From: Nannobrachium achirus
Taxonomy: Eukaryota; Chordata; Actinopteri; Myctophiformes; Myctophidae
DNA: 64,000 bases
Assembly: GCA_963921795.1 (NCBI GenBank)
Contig: OY997650.1
Coordinates: 19,267,862 to 19,331,861 of the forward strand
Direction of reading: 5' to 3'
Below the pieces are notes generated by a model. That model worked only from the letters and a program-made list of their open reading frames with translations. It was not told the DNA's origin and did no database searches. Both the position numbers and the translations under genes were made by a program. Shown one piece after another: positions 22,344 through 35,729 of the stretch. Within the stretch, counting starts at the first letter, position 1. Every line of letters starts with the position of its first letter.

Positions 22344-24768
22344 ATGGATTTTCAACAACTGTGCACTTTCGAAAGTTTCCAGAAAGTTTGGAGTCATTAT
22401 GGCTACTCGAAAAAATTACAAGACGTGATTGAACAGGAATTCACAAGGATAAAAGGTAGTAAAACACAATGTGGAACGTGAGGCGAATGGTAGTTAGCTT
22501 AGGATTGTTGCACTGTCGCTGTGTGATCACTGACATGGCCGTGCTGTTTATTTTGAACAGGAATAACCTATCTGGACCATGCAGCTGCCACTCTCTATCC
22601 AGAGTCATTAGTGAGAGATTTCTGCCTGGACATTTCAAGCAACGTGTATGGTGAGAAAAGTAGGCATGGCCTAATCGAGACCCAATGGATATACTGTACC
22701 TCAAATTAATCTGTTATTACTATGCTATATTTCTGTCATGGCACAAAAAAGATAAATGGTTGAGTAGGCTATATTATGTGTTTTCCCCCATCCAGGTTAC
22801 TATACCGGTATATAGGCCTACTGTATTTTCATATTATTATCACATATAGGCTACTATTTATTTACGTGCAGCACATTATAACTTGATAATTGACTTACAT
22901 TAACATTATAATAACATGAACATATAAGTGATAATTGTTTTAACTTGAAACATTGTTAGAACAGGATATGGTAAAAAGTTATCAGGTTATAAATAACACA
23001 AAATGTTTCACTTTATAACAAGATAGGCCTATTATTAATGGTATTCTTACAACAAGATGAGTGTATGTCAAAATAACATGAAAATATCTTGTTATAACAT
23101 GAAAAACATCTCATTATAAGTTAACACAAACAACCCTTAATAAGATATTTTTGGATCTGATTTTCTTCCTGCCGTGGCAGTATTACTATAATTGTATAAT
23201 TTTAAAGGTTATTTATTTATAACTATGTATTTGACTGTTTTAAAACAACAATATTATTTTAGTAATATCATTCTGCAAGCTAAAAAACATTTGAGTGTGT
23301 TACTGTTGTAACTTGGTATTTCAAAACAGGCAACCCCCATAGCCATAACCCCAGCAGCAAACTGACACATGACACTGTGGAACATGTGAGATACAGGTAA
23401 AGCCAACTAGAGGCAAGCAGCCGTCGTTGTCTTTCCATTGTTACAGCTATTAATGGTTAAGTGAAATTATAGTTAGAGCGAGGAAACTTAAAAAGCTTCA
23501 ACATCTTTCAGGGTGTTGCAGCATTTCAACACCACCCCTGAGGAATACTCCGTCATTTTCATCCCAGGCTGTACAGCGGCTCTCAAATTAGTGGCCGAGA
23601 GCTTTCCCTGGAGACCGCGGACTGCGATTGAGGCTGGGAGTCTCTTCAGCTACACCACTGACAACCACACCTCAGTTGTTGGCATCCGAGGGCTGACGTC
23701 TGGCCAGGGAGTTGTTACCCTCCCGGTCCCACCGCAGGAAGTGGAGAGCAGGGCTAAGGATGAGCCTCTGGGTGAAGACAATGGTTGCCAGACGCCACAC
23801 CTGTTCTGTTACCCGGCTCAGAGCAATTTCTCTGGCAGAAAGTATCCCCTGAGCCATGTTGGAGGCATCCAGGCGAGACGCCTCTACCCGGCATGTGACC
23901 ACCAGGGCCGCTGGTTTGTGCTGCTCGACGCCGCCGCTCATGTCGCCGGCTCCCCTCTAGACCTCCAGAAGTGCCGTGCCGATTTTATTCCTATCTCCTT
24001 CTACAAGATGTTTGGTTTCCCCACAGGGCTAGGGGCCCTCCTCGTCCGTAACGACGCGGCGGCCTTGCTGAAGAAGACTTATTTTGGTGGGGGTTCAGCG
24101 GCGGCATACCTCGCCGGGGAAGATTATTATGTGCCTACAGCAAGCATTTCTGACAGGTGAAATATTATACAAGCACAGAGTAGAAACATCTGAAATCCTA
24201 AGGGAATTAAATCATTCAAAAGATGCCAGTGATAAGATCATAATTTATTCATTGCTCTTGTATGCTTTTGTAATATCACACTGTACGTCTTTTCCCTTGA
24301 TAAAGATTTGAGGACGGCACCATATCTTTCTTGGACATCATTGCTCTAAATCATGGGTTTGAAGCACTGAACAGGCTCACAGGTATTGTGATAATTGATG
24401 GTTTGAAATGGAACAAAGGAAAGCCATAATATTACTGCTGTCATAATAATCTGAATCAAGGATACACGTACGACAACCCTTCCTTTATCCCCCTTCTGCT
24501 TCAGGGGGCATGGCCAACATCCAGTTGCACACGTTTGGCTTAGCGCGCTACACATACATGCTGCTGTCATGTCTTTGCCATAGCAACGGGCAGCCAGTGG
24601 CTCAGATATACACTGAAGGCGAGTTTGAGAGTCCAAGCACACAGGGTGCGATCCTTAACTTCAATCTGATGGATTGTCATGGACAAGTGATTGGATACTC
24701 TCAGGTGCATACAGCGAATGGGCTTCATTTCTGTGTCAAAACAAAGTAATTACTCAATTCGTGTGCAC

Positions 24769-24810
<42 letters not shown>

Positions 24811-27800
24811 CTTTTGCCACAGCTCAATTATTCTGTTCCTTCTCAGGTAGACAAGCTGGCTAGTCTTTACAACATTCACATACGCACAGGTTGTTTCTGC
24901 AACACTGGTGCCTGCCAATTCTTTCTTTGCACCACCAATGCTGAGGTGAAGAGAAATCTGCAGGTGAGCAGCAAATCAGAAGACAAGTATACAGTATTCT
25001 TATTCTAAGCAAAATAAATGGCATTTCTGGCAAGAGTATAACATATTTTTCTGTTTGAGGCCGGCCATGTGTGTGGGGACAGCATTGACATTGTGGATGG
25101 CCAACCGACAGGATCTGTGCGTGTGTCCTTTGGCTACATGTCGACCTTTGAAGACTGTCAAAACCTCCTCAACTTTGTTGTTGACTGCTTTGTAGAGAAA
25201 CCTGTGCAAGTCAACCAAGTCAGACTGGAGAGACTAAGAACAGCTGCAACATCCTCAAGTCATGGTCCCCCAATCCAAGGCACTAGAGGCAAAACCGAGC
25301 ATGTAGAAGAGAACTACAACCCCATAGAACCATTGTTGAACTTAAATGGAGACAGAGTGGTCGCAACAAATGCAAACAAACAAGCAGGGACATACACTCT
25401 CGCAAACATCTACATTTACCCCATCAAATCATGTGGAGCATTTGAGGTATGGCCATCACTCTCCCTCTCTCTCTCTCTCAATCCTAAATCCCAAACAGAT
25501 TACAGTACTTTTAAGACTGACTAATCTTTATGTGTCCGTCAAAGCAATGTGAATCTCTCCATTTAGCTCCCTCTTTCTTTTTCTCTCTTTTGTCCTGTTC
25601 TCCTCTTTCTCTCGCTCAAACACACACTTATTCTTGCAGGTCAGTGACTGGCCACTGGGTCCTTTGGGCCTGCTGTATGACAGAGGTTGGATGGTGGTGA
25701 ATGGGAACGGTGTATTCCTGAGCCAGAAGAGGGAACCACGCTTGTGCCTTATTCACCCACAGGTCCACCTGCCCTCAAAGAAACTGCTTCTACAGGCCTC
25801 AGGTAGGAAGATGTATGAATATTTTATCCCAAGTCAATTAATATTCAGTGCCTTTCTGCGCAAGCATTTTCTGCCTCAAATGAGCTTTAATAGAGGGATT
25901 TTCTCCTCTCTGTCTGTAGGGATGGATACCATTTCGGTTCCCCTGGAAAACGATTCTCAACTGCACACAAGCCAAAGGCTGTGTCAAAGTAAGGTTTGTG
26001 GGGCCAGGTGAGTTAGCATTTAAAGGAAAACACTTAAAACACTTTTTTACCTTATCTGACACCATCACAAATGTGCCATAACTTGTTTTACGTAAACACA
26101 AATGACAGAGAGCAATTTTATAATTGTTGATCAAAGATATTTTGAACCATTAACCTAAACCCAATATGTACCCAACCGTAAATTCTGTAAACTGTTACTC
26201 GCCTGGATATACAGTATGGAGATAAGGTTAATACTATAGGTGAAGCTTCTTTTAATCTGGAAAGTGGCTCCATCCTGTAACATAATTTTACCTCACGCTC
26301 TCAAAAGCAAACGCAGCACAAGAAACAATGTTAATCTTTTCTGACAGAAACCTGTGTATGGCAAATCAAGTGGAGAAAAAAAAAGTTTCTTCCTTGTTTC
26401 TAAGATTAGATGTAGCAGAGAATAGTGAACCAAGAAAGATGTATCAAAAGCAATAGATTTCCCTGGGGCCTCCGTAAGTACAATCCTCCTCTTCCCTAGG
26501 GTGCAGACTGTCGACTGCGGGGATGAAGCCGCTTCATGGCTTTCAGAGTTTCTTGGACAGGCCTGCCGCCTCATAAGACAATGTTCTGATTATACCCGAG
26601 ATATGAAAAAGAACACTGGTAGAGGTATGTAAAGCCGATTTGACCCCTTATGCCTCCTTCTTGTTTCTTTACCAAGCACGTCTTTGATGTATGGTAACTG
26701 TCTAGCAGGGAAATAGGAGTATTTGATGTATTGTCTGGATACTGTAGCTTTGCACCCCTTATTGACTTTTTGTAATGTCTGCAATCTGCACAGCAAACTC
26801 CTGGACCTGCATAGGTCAATTTCTACACATGGGGTTAAATTAACAGGAATTTGCAATGCGATCATTTCAGCTGGTCTTACGCTTGTTGTAAGTTACCATG
26901 GACAAGAGCCCTGCGGCTGAATACTTAGAATACAAATGTACAGTTCAGATTTTCCCAATTAGTGTTTTGTTGAGAGAGCTGCAATTGAAAATTGAATTTA
27001 ATGAGAACAACATTTATTGAATCAATACACGGACGTTTGGTGATGTTTCCACCCAATGTATTACAGTAGAGTCTCCGTTATTCAAACTCCTCTGGGATGG
27101 AGGTCAATCGAGGAATACATAAAAATACCCATGTAATATGTGGTGTAAAGAGGGAAAGCACTCCAGGCCCCACGACTCATTAAGGGCCCTGTGAACGTGA
27201 GGGCTGTTTTGTTTTATTTCTCACCCTTTCTTTTTTCAACAATGAATGTACCAACACCAATTGTACCATAGATCTTCTTTTTTTTTAAGATTTGTTTTTG
27301 GGCTTTTATTGGATAGGACAGTAGACTGACAGTAAATGGGGGGAGAGACGGGGAGTGACATGCGGCAAAGGTCGTCCGGATCGGGAATCGAACCGGCGAC
27401 GCCGCCAGGCATCAATGCCTATGTGGCAATGCCTATGTGGTATGCGCCTGGACCAGTAGGCCAGCGGGCGCCCCTGTACCATATGTCTTCAAAGTTATAC
27501 AACATCCAGCCAAAAAGGTTGTATAATTTGATTTAAGTGTATCCTGGCATCGGTCTACTCAAATTATGCACAGCTGCGTCTGTCCCTACCTCGCCTGTAC
27601 CTCTATCTTTGAATAGGCCTACTTTGTCTTTTAATGTTTAGAGTTTAAATGTCACGGTCACAGACTTTTGTCATTGTTTGTCTAGAATGATCCATATTTC
27701 TTTGTATATCCCCTGGCCCTGGTCTAGTTGTCATGGTTCTATGTTGTCTACCCAGCTGTATCTCATGTGTAATCAGTCCTCTTGTAATGTCTTGTTCCCC

Positions 27801-30684
27801 AGTCAGTCCTTGTCAAGTCATTGTTTGGTGTCACTGCATTTGTGGTTTCTGTTCTGGTCACCTTTTGTCTATTAAAACACCCAACCAAGGGTTTTTGATC
27901 ACTATACCTGCCTGGTTGTCCTGCTTTTGGGTCCTCACTACACCAGCATGTGACATTAAAGCGAAATAGAAATGTGTGTTTTATGTCTTCACATCTATCG
28001 CTGAACTTGTAGTGTTGGTAATGGCTTAACTACAAACATTCTGCATCTGTTGAGGCCTTAGAGAGAGTCAGGTGGCAGCTCTGCATGCTGCTTTGCTCTC
28101 CTGGGTATTTTATGTCCTTGTAAAAAAGGCATTGTTCTGGGTCACAGAGAGCATGACCAGTCGCTGTCCATTGGTGTTGGTGCTGAAGCTTTCGGCAACT
28201 GGTGCACTTAGAACGATGTGTGCTGTCCTTGTTTCTTTTTTTTTTAAGATTTATTTTTGGTCTTTCATGCCTTTATTGAGAGGACAGTAGACTGACATGA
28301 AATGGGGAGAGAGATGGGGAGTGACGCGCAGCAAAGGTCGTCAGGAAAGGGATTCAAACCGGCTAGCCGCTACACACTGTCAGGCCAGCTTTGCAGCCTA
28401 GGGTGCCTGGACCCCTGCGCTGGTGGCCCCGGCCCTGCCCTTGGCATTTGCATTGTACAAGCTTGTCTTGTGGCTTGTTTGCTCGGCTCAATGAGTGAAA
28501 ATTTGTGTTTATGAAAATTATAAATTGATTTTTCAGAAGGTCCCCTCAAGAGTGCCCTGTCCCCCCCCCCCCCCCAATGCATTGAATTGCATTATCTGTA
28601 ATCTCTCTGGGACAGTTCTCTCACTGAGCCTTCTGTCAACCTTTTCTGTTTTTTGTTTTGTTTTTCATTTCTCTTCCATTAGGTAGCCTCTGAGAACTTC
28701 ATTCTGGGTTATTCTCCCCCTTCTGTGGCCTTTTCTGCATGAACATTGTCCTATTATTATATATAATCCCCTACAGAGTAAAGTTTGTGTCCCGCCTGGC
28801 TCAATACCTTTCATTTGGGTTGTCTGTTACTGTTTAAGCCCAAGTTTGTTTTGGTGTTTTCAACACCCTCTGGTGGACAAATGTGTGGACAACTGGACAT
28901 AGAAACAAACTAGTATTTGGTATTGAACTTGTAGAACTTGTTAGATTTACGTAATTTTGTATTGTTCTCGTGCTATATCAAAGCAGCAAAAGGTGTATTA
29001 AATGGCTGTAGATATCTAGGATGTTTTTGTTTTTCTTACACTACTGAATGTGCCAGGCAGGGCTTGCATCCACGTGATGATTACCTTATCTTTTTCAGGC
29101 GCCAACTCTGCTGCCCTCTCTTTGGTGAATGAAGCTCAATACCTTATGATCAACCGAGCCAGTGTGGACCTCATTCAGAAGCATATGAACAGCAGGTACA
29201 TTGTTGTATATCTGTTCCGCTTGTGAAGAATATGAGGATGATTTGACACATTAGACTAAACAGTGAATAGATACATGTGACACAGCCAGATCAGATGGCA
29301 ACATGAACTTTTTTTTCTGTGCTATTAAACAGACAAGTGCTTTCTGCAGACCATCAGGATTTTGACGTACAGAACCTTACAAGTCGTTTCCGGGCTAATT
29401 TAGTCATTACTGGAGCGGAGCCTTTTGAAGAAGATAATTGGTCACACTTGATTATCGGCAAGACTCGATTCCTGGTGAGTGACACATAATACAGTATATA
29501 CACAGCACAATCTTAATCTTAATAAACTGGTATATTTATACAGTGTCAGAGTTGTGGGTTTTGCTGTGTATTATAAAGGATTGAATGTCTTGTATCCTGT
29601 GTGACTTCCAGGTTGCAGGTCAGTGTACAAGGTGTCAAATGATTGGTGTTGACCAGGAAACAGGGGCAAAGGCCAAGGAACCTCTACTGTCTCTCTCTTC
29701 ATATCGCAACGGGAAGGTTAGTCAATGAAATGTTGCTACAAAGTGCTTATTGTGAACGTAGGTCGTTACTTAGTATGATTGCGACCAAATCCTGTCTGTC
29801 ACTCAAAATCACTCATTAATTGTCACTCTTTTTTGGGGAGTGTGTCGATATTGCGACATAGCATTTGTTCGACGTCCCATTAGTTTGACGCTGGTGAATG
29901 CAAACCTGCCGACGCCCTAACCTCAGTAAAACTATGCCTGAACCTAACCCTAACCCTTAGTCGAACTAATGACACATAGAAATATCGAGATTTACCCCTT
30001 CTTTGTCACTGAAAATCACTCCTTATTTTGTCACTCTTCTTTGTCTCTTCTTTATCACTGAAAATCACTCATTAATTTGTCACTCTTCTGACATCACAAT
30101 GACATCACAATATAGCTGACCTGTTCTGTTATGACACCTCATCTCAGCAGAAGGATATAGGAAATAGCCCCTAAATGGAGATATAGCCATATATGGAGAT
30201 CCCTGATGTCATCAATTGCATCCAAGCTCGGCAGAAGGATATAGGATATAGCCCCATATATGGAAATCCCTGATGTCATCAATATCATCCCAGCTCACCA
30301 GAAGGATATAGCTGACCTGTTCTGACATCACAATGATAAGATGCTATATCCCATTGATGGCCATATTGTGTCAATCTCATGTGGTCTATGACATCAAACA
30401 TCTATGTCAGACGTCAGTCTGACATGGACACATTTTGTACAACTTTAACAACCAACCCAAGTCAAAGTTGATCCAATGCCAAAGCGCCAGCACTCGCCCA
30501 GCGGTCTGCACGCGCCCATGTGTGCGTCTTACTGGTACTGTATATAGAAACAGAAATCAGTTAACCCATTTATTATTATAATTTTTAGGTGACCTTTGGT
30601 GTGTACCTGACCCATCAGCTTCAAGAGGACACAGCCAGTACCCTCTCTGTTGGTTCTGTACTACTACCAGATGTTTCTCTGTGA
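22344..30684 (+). CDS. mocos: Molybdenum cofactor sulfurase, 15 exons
   Basis: Cytosolic PLP enzyme that transfers sulfur from cysteine to the molybdenum cofactor, activating aldehyde oxidase and xanthine dehydrogenase. Exons: 22344-22455, 22561-22650, 23330-23396, 23512-24156, 24306-24382, 24505-24704, 24847-24963, 25060-25446, 25640-25802, 25920-26007, 26500-26624, 29099-29195, 29333-29474, 29612-29716, 30589-30684. All junctions are GT/AG and in phase, giving about 836 aa (human 888). The N-terminal NifS-like domain (to ~450) shows ITYLDHAAATLYPES and the PLP lysine in SFYKMFGFPTGLGALLVRN (K255). RTGCFCNTGACQ (C413, C415, C420) is the cluster containing the persulfide cysteine of plant ABA3. 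A linker leads to the MOSC domain from about TLANIYIYPIKSCGAFE onward. The start codon is the first ATG and gives MDFQQLCTFESF. The 2.5-kb intron 11 holds two SINEs, and intron 14 holds tandem repeats. AATAAA lies 74 bases after the stop. Confidence 0.95.
24771..24806 (+). repeat. (CTG)n trinucleotide repeat in mocos intron 6
   Basis: Twelve CTG/GCT units in a 142-bp intron, about 40 bases before the exon-7 acceptor. Confidence 0.9.
27274..27475 (-). repeat. tRNA-derived SINE, family A copy 2
   Basis: Minus-strand copy: the poly(A) end appears as a T run at 27282, and the B-box complement GGGAATCGAACCGGC is at about 27380. Same body as 6529-6700. It lies in mocos intron 11. Confidence 0.65.
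28233..28435 (-). repeat. tRNA-derived SINE, family A copy 3
   Basis: Minus-strand copy with a T run at about 28236 and the B-box complement GGATTCAAACCGGC. It is 0.8 kb from copy 2 in the same intron and in the same orientation. Confidence 0.65.
29817..30400. repeat. Tandem and degenerate repeats in mocos intron 14
   Basis: CACTCATTAATTTGTCACTC units occur around 29810 and 30065. They are followed by three copies of a ~90-bp unit containing AGAAGGATATAG and CCCTGATGTCATCAAT (30155-30320). A CCTAACCCTAACCC stretch lies at 29945-29960. Confidence 0.7.
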
Positions 30685-30757
30685 GCTAATTTGAGCCATG
30701 TTTGTCAATTATTTATAATAATCTATATTCTACAAGATTGTAATGTATTTTAATTTA

Positions 30758-30763
30758 AATAAA
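30758..30763 (+). promoter_or_regulatory. Polyadenylation signal of mocos
   Basis: Canonical AATAAA 74 bases after the mocos stop codon. Confidence 0.7.
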
Positions 30764-32211
30764 TACTGTGTAGAACATTTATTTACATGAATACGCACTG
30801 AATATATGACGCACTGGTATATTTACTTACATGCACATATAGGTCGTTTGCCTCATCATTAAATTAGCTTGACATTTTTCACTGTGCTTTGTTTCCTCTA
30901 GGTCTAGGAGGAAGGGGATTTGTTGTACAGTACCTGGGTGGGGTGCACATTGGAGATAAATATGAAAACAAAATATGACACTTAACTGCAAAATACACTT
31001 TAGAACATATTGACATCTATTTATTCATAAGTAATGTTTATTTGACCCACTACGTAGAGAGGGCCTGGATATGAGCTTCAGTGACAATGTTTGCAGCCTG
31101 GCTGAGAGCAATTAATTTGATAGTATTTGGTTTATCTTTTAAGAAGAGCTCTGTCATAGAGGAATTTGCCCAGAGGTGGCCTATTGATGTTCTCACAGTC
31201 TGTCTTTGCCTACATAGAAACAATAACAAACAGTGGGGTGTAGTAAATTGGGGAAAAAAATAAAAATGCTTGCTTTGTCTCATTTGTGGTGCAGGCAATT
31301 GCCTGAAAATCCAACAAAAAAGTAAATTCCCACACACACTTACTCTTCATTGATTTATTTAGGAAAAGGGTAGAGCTGTCCCAATTCATCTTATTGGGCC
31401 AGCAGTTAACCCATTAACCTGTTGGCCCATATCATGAAACACATTACACACAGAGTGTGGGACATTAATCAGGGTTCCTCATTCATCTTTTTACAGAACA
31501 GATCTATTAATTGTAAGTTTAACTTATAATCTGTAAAGCTACAGTCAGCAAATGCTGCTTGTAGGACAGTCATTTTTGCAGTACAGAATTATCAGGCTAC
31601 TGCAGATGTTTTGTGTGGACAGGGTCTTGATATTTCCTATAATGATTGCATCATCCTCCTTGGCCGCTTGGGGTCCCAGCACGTGAAAGGAACCCATGAT
31701 GTCTAAGTTGATTGATACATTATTTCCACAGGAATAAAACTGACATGGGTCTTTTCCAGAAGTGCCCTGTATACAAAATAAATTAAGTAATATAGAACAT
31801 ACCGTATACAAATTGTTACATTGCCGAAAGATAACCAGATGAGCTACTGTAATGTAGAGATGTGTTTGGATAGATATTGTTGATGATTTGCAATTAAAGC
31901 TCTACACAAATAGAATGCCATGTTGTTTCTCTGTTCAAGGGATGGCTACCTGGTATTTTGTTTTGTTTTCCCAGACAGCCATCCAAAACATTAGGTAACT
32001 GTCCTGAACCAGGATCAGATCACCTTCTATCTAGTCTATTCCGCCTGGCCTCTGCCTCTCATCTCTCACCCTCTCCTCATCATGGGTGATGTTAGAGTAT
32101 CCAGGTCATTATAGAGGTGCTGGCTGTGCAGTGTGCATCACCTGCATCTCTAATGGTCTACAAGCATTTGTAGTCACACAATGCTTAGACCTTTTCTTGA
32201 ATTAAATCGGT

Positions 32212-32245
<34 letters not shown>

Positions 32246-32355
32246 GAATTTATTAGAAGTTTGCAATAGAAAAAAGTACAGTTTCATGACAACAAATACA
32301 ACTGGTACAAGGTCAACTAAAAGGAGATCCTAGAAAGCCGAGGCTTATTTCCACA
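32212..32355 (-). repeat. LINE-like 3' end with (ATTG)n tail
   Basis: Minus-strand copy of a family also at 34135-34280, 36237-36342 and 44565-44695. The shared core includes AAGTTTGCAATAG(A/G)AAAA and GGTCAACTAAAAGGAGATC, and the tail is a tetranucleotide repeat. Confidence 0.6.
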
Positions 32356-33205
32356 GGAACCACACTTTAAGTATCTCATATAACATTGAAAGACAGACGG
32401 ATAGAACATAGTATACTTTATCTAGGATAATATCAGTTTCAAAAGCATAACATCAAATACAAAGGCAAAAATTGAATAGGCTATGGTTGGTTCTATTACT
32501 TTAAAAGTATTAGAGAAACGTGGAAAAAAAGCAAAATGTTGAAAGATGTTGCAGCACATCAACCTGCAGATAGACTGCTGTCTCAAAACTATGGTGCAAC
32601 AGAATCCACATAGGCCCTTGGCTATTGCCTCAGCCAAGGCAGCCAGGACTACACTAATGTTCCTATGCAAAGTGATGACTGTTAAGACAACCAGTGCATG
32701 TGCTGGCAAACGTCTGACATGGTCTACTCTATGGGGTGCAGCTGAGCTGGTGGAGGCCGTAGTGTACTGGCTGGCACCTTATCTGCCCCTCACCAGCACA
32801 TTAAGAAACCTGGGTAGATACAGAGAGACCCCCCCCCCCCCCCCCCCCACGTCAAATGACCCTCACGCTGGAACATCTGCCTCAGCATCCAGCAGGGAAC
32901 TCGCTGTGTCTCTCAGCATACCCAGGACTTACCAAGACATAAGAAACACATAGGCTACTTCCACAGATTACACCCAAAGAGAGTTTGAAAACATGACCAA
33001 TGACAAAAAAACTTCCATACTTGCTGGGAGAAGAATAAATACAGCAAATGTGCAAACACAGCAGACAGTTGTCACAACACAACTACTGTGACAAGAGTTA
33101 TCATATATATACAACCATACCACCTAACGACTTCACTGTGGGTTTTACTGCACTGTACAGGACCTCAGACATAGGCCTACTGTAGCCTACATATGAACGG
33201 AGCTG

Positions 33206-33389
33206 CTATAGGGTGTGCCAAATGTAGTTCTAAGGGCGGCCATTTCTTGGGAAAACACAGCCTTACACAGGTGTTCTGATTAGACTATAGCATTAGTTCT
33301 ATGCAATCTAACAATTGAAACACCTGTGTTTTGACCCAAGAAATGGCCGCTAAGGACTACAATGACGTAGCCGCTGGCACACACTATAG
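33206..33389. mobile_element. 184-bp hairpin MITE
   Basis: Termini are CTATAGGGTGTGCCA at left and TGGCACACACTATAG at right. CCATTTCTTGGG / CCCAAGAAATGG and ACACAGGTGTTC / GAAACACCTGTGT are matched inside. Arms are about 80 bp with a short loop. Confidence 0.8.
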
Positions 33390-34134
33390 ACACATTGAAA
33401 AACTGCTTTTTGTACAGTTTAAATAGTTTGTACACAGTACACTATTTAAAAAGTAAACTGCTGCAATTTGTCACAGACAAAACCTTGAAAGATTGCTGAT
33501 ATTTCTTTCAAAAAGCTTTATACCAAGCTACCCTCACTATTTGAAACCTTTTCAACAGCCAGTTTTTCCGTTGTGACATATAGGCCTAGCTCTGTTTACA
33601 CAATGTTGTACCCCCATCAACTGTATCTGTTTGTTCTTAAATTGTTTTTCACTCTTGCTTTGGCTATGTAAACTTTTTTTTAATCATGCCAATAAAGCTT
33701 GTTGTGGAAATTGAACATTTCCTCAGTGAGAGAATGAAGAGTTAGACACTGATATGTCTATAACAGATTTATTCAATACAACAGATGACAATAATAATAA
33801 TATGACAATGATTCCTATGTAATATAAAAATAGAAAGAAGAGAGGAGAAAGGAAAAAGAGATGAAAGAAGGAAAGGTGGACAGGTTCCAGTTGTCTCGAA
33901 GGGCAACGGGAGTCTGACCCCGATCTGGATGTTGAGGCAGCTTAAATACAGATTCTGCAAGGATACATATTGTTAAGATAATTCTGAGGACTGACATTGC
34001 CCGTCTGACCAAAAGATGTGTATATACTGTTTGTTTAGACTTACTGTTTTCTTTTTTAGTTTTTCTTTACATATCTACTGCATAGTACTGTGTTCTATTT
34101 GTCTGTCATTCAATGTTATATGAGATACTTTAAT

Positions 34135-34280
34135 GGTTTCCAGTGGAAATAAGCTTAGTCTTTTCATGGATCTCCTTTTAGTAGACCTTGTACCAGTGAA
34201 CTGTACCGTCATGAAACTGTACCTTTTCCTATGCAAACTTCTAATAAAGTCTTCAATCAATCAATCAATCAATCAATCAA
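34135..34280 (+). repeat. LINE-like 3' end with (TCAA)n tail
   Basis: GGATCTCCTTTTAGTAGACC ... CCTATGCAAACTTCTAATAA, followed by TCAATCAATCAA. Plus-strand copy of the family at 32212-32355. Confidence 0.65.
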
Positions 34281-35511
34281 TTCTCTTAACACTTGAGTAT
34301 GGAAGGTCACTTCTGCCTGACTATGAAATGTGCTGCTCAATGCTCAGCCACTGAGAGCGGCGACACTACCCCCCTGACCAACCACTGCATGAACATGTGT
34401 TTCATTCTTATCGACTGAGAATGGAAGGCCCAATTCTCCTTGCGTTCATAACACCTTAACCTGTCGTCTTGCTGTCTGGGTCTGCCGCTTGCCTACAGGG
34501 GAATAGTTAGTGAACTTGACCTTGTATGAGCCTGCTGCTGCATAACTACGTGTACACAGTACACTGAGGCCTAAACTCATAAGACATATTATCATACTCA
34601 TTTACTTCCCTTGCTTACATATTACATTCATAACATCAGCATACAGTCATATGAATATTAAATATAAGTCTATAATCTATCTATCAATAATCGATAACTC
34701 AATAATCGATAGATCAATAGCCTGAAAGGGAATATAAATTGTATTTCCATTACAAAGCTGCTATGAATTGAAATGTTGACTTTGTGTTGGGTGCAGGAAT
34801 TAAAACCCCAGGCCAGGTGGGTTCTATGGTATTCTGGGGTGTGCCAATACGTTGAGGACTTACTGCATGCCTTAGGGTTGGTCAGCAGCAGGGTGTTGGT
34901 GTATTTCATTATTGTGTCGTTAATTGTGCCATTTTGCTGTTAATGGTAGGTGTATAGATGTTTGTGAGATTAATGTGTGGTATAGCCTATGCTATGCTGT
35001 TATAGATCCTGTTTTGTCATGCCATTAAATAAATAACTGCTGTGGGCCTATAGCTATATTGGCCTATGTGAGCTAGTGGAGCCACTTTTATTTGCAGTGC
35101 TACCTGCAATCAAACGATCAAGAAATTGCCATGTCTTTTCCTTGAGCAGTAAAAGTCAAATCGTTTTGGGATTAGTTTTGTATTTGTTTATTTCCCATTT
35201 CGTTCTTAAGGTCGCGTTATCAGTCACTAGACTCACTACAATATTTTTTGCCTACTAACAGTTAGGCTACCCCTAGGCCACCTTAACAAGCTTCGTTCCT
35301 CCCACTCTTTCCTCATTATCATTTCTCAGATCAAAGTTTGATCAAACTGTACTTTAACCTCTTGGAATGGTCGCGTTTATTTTTATGCTAGCCTGAAACC
35401 TTTATGTTTTACAACTAGTCGAACTTTCAAATTAATATTGCTTCCAGTTCCAGGCAGTTTATTTTCACGAAGACAGAGAAGAAGAAGTGGTTGCACGAAT
35501 AGACTGACAAA

Positions 35512-35662
35512 ATGAGGAAAAGGGTCGATAAAGCGAGTACAGCCGCGACTGCTACCCACCTGCAGGGCGCAGCCAGAGAGTTAACGGAGGAGAAACGGTT
35601 ACCGTGAGTGGTGCTGAACACGCACGCAAAGTCTCTGAAAAAGTGTTGAGTCGAGTCAAGGC

Positions 35663-35729
<67 letters not shown>

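Larger units (their letters stand above)
30764..35511. other. Intergenic region between mocos and abhd12b
   Basis: Mostly AT-rich repeat-derived sequence. Contains two LINE-like 3' ends with (ATTG)n/(TCAA)n tails, a hairpin MITE (33206-33389) and a poly-C tract (32829-32848). A 31545-31800 minus-strand reading frame starts at a good 3' splice site, but I could not recognise it or find partner exons. Confidence 0.4.

Noticed and set aside
24691-25008. Reading frame running through the CTG repeat between mocos exons 6 and 7
   Set aside because: The GT/AG junctions 24704/24847 restore the conserved mocos sequence; the CTG tract is intronic.
31545-31800. Minus-strand frame behind a good acceptor (GTSGKDPCQFYSCGNN...), cysteine-containing
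   Set aside because: No recognisable family, no partner exon with matching phase found nearby; one acceptor plus an open frame of 80 codons is expected by chance in this much sequence.
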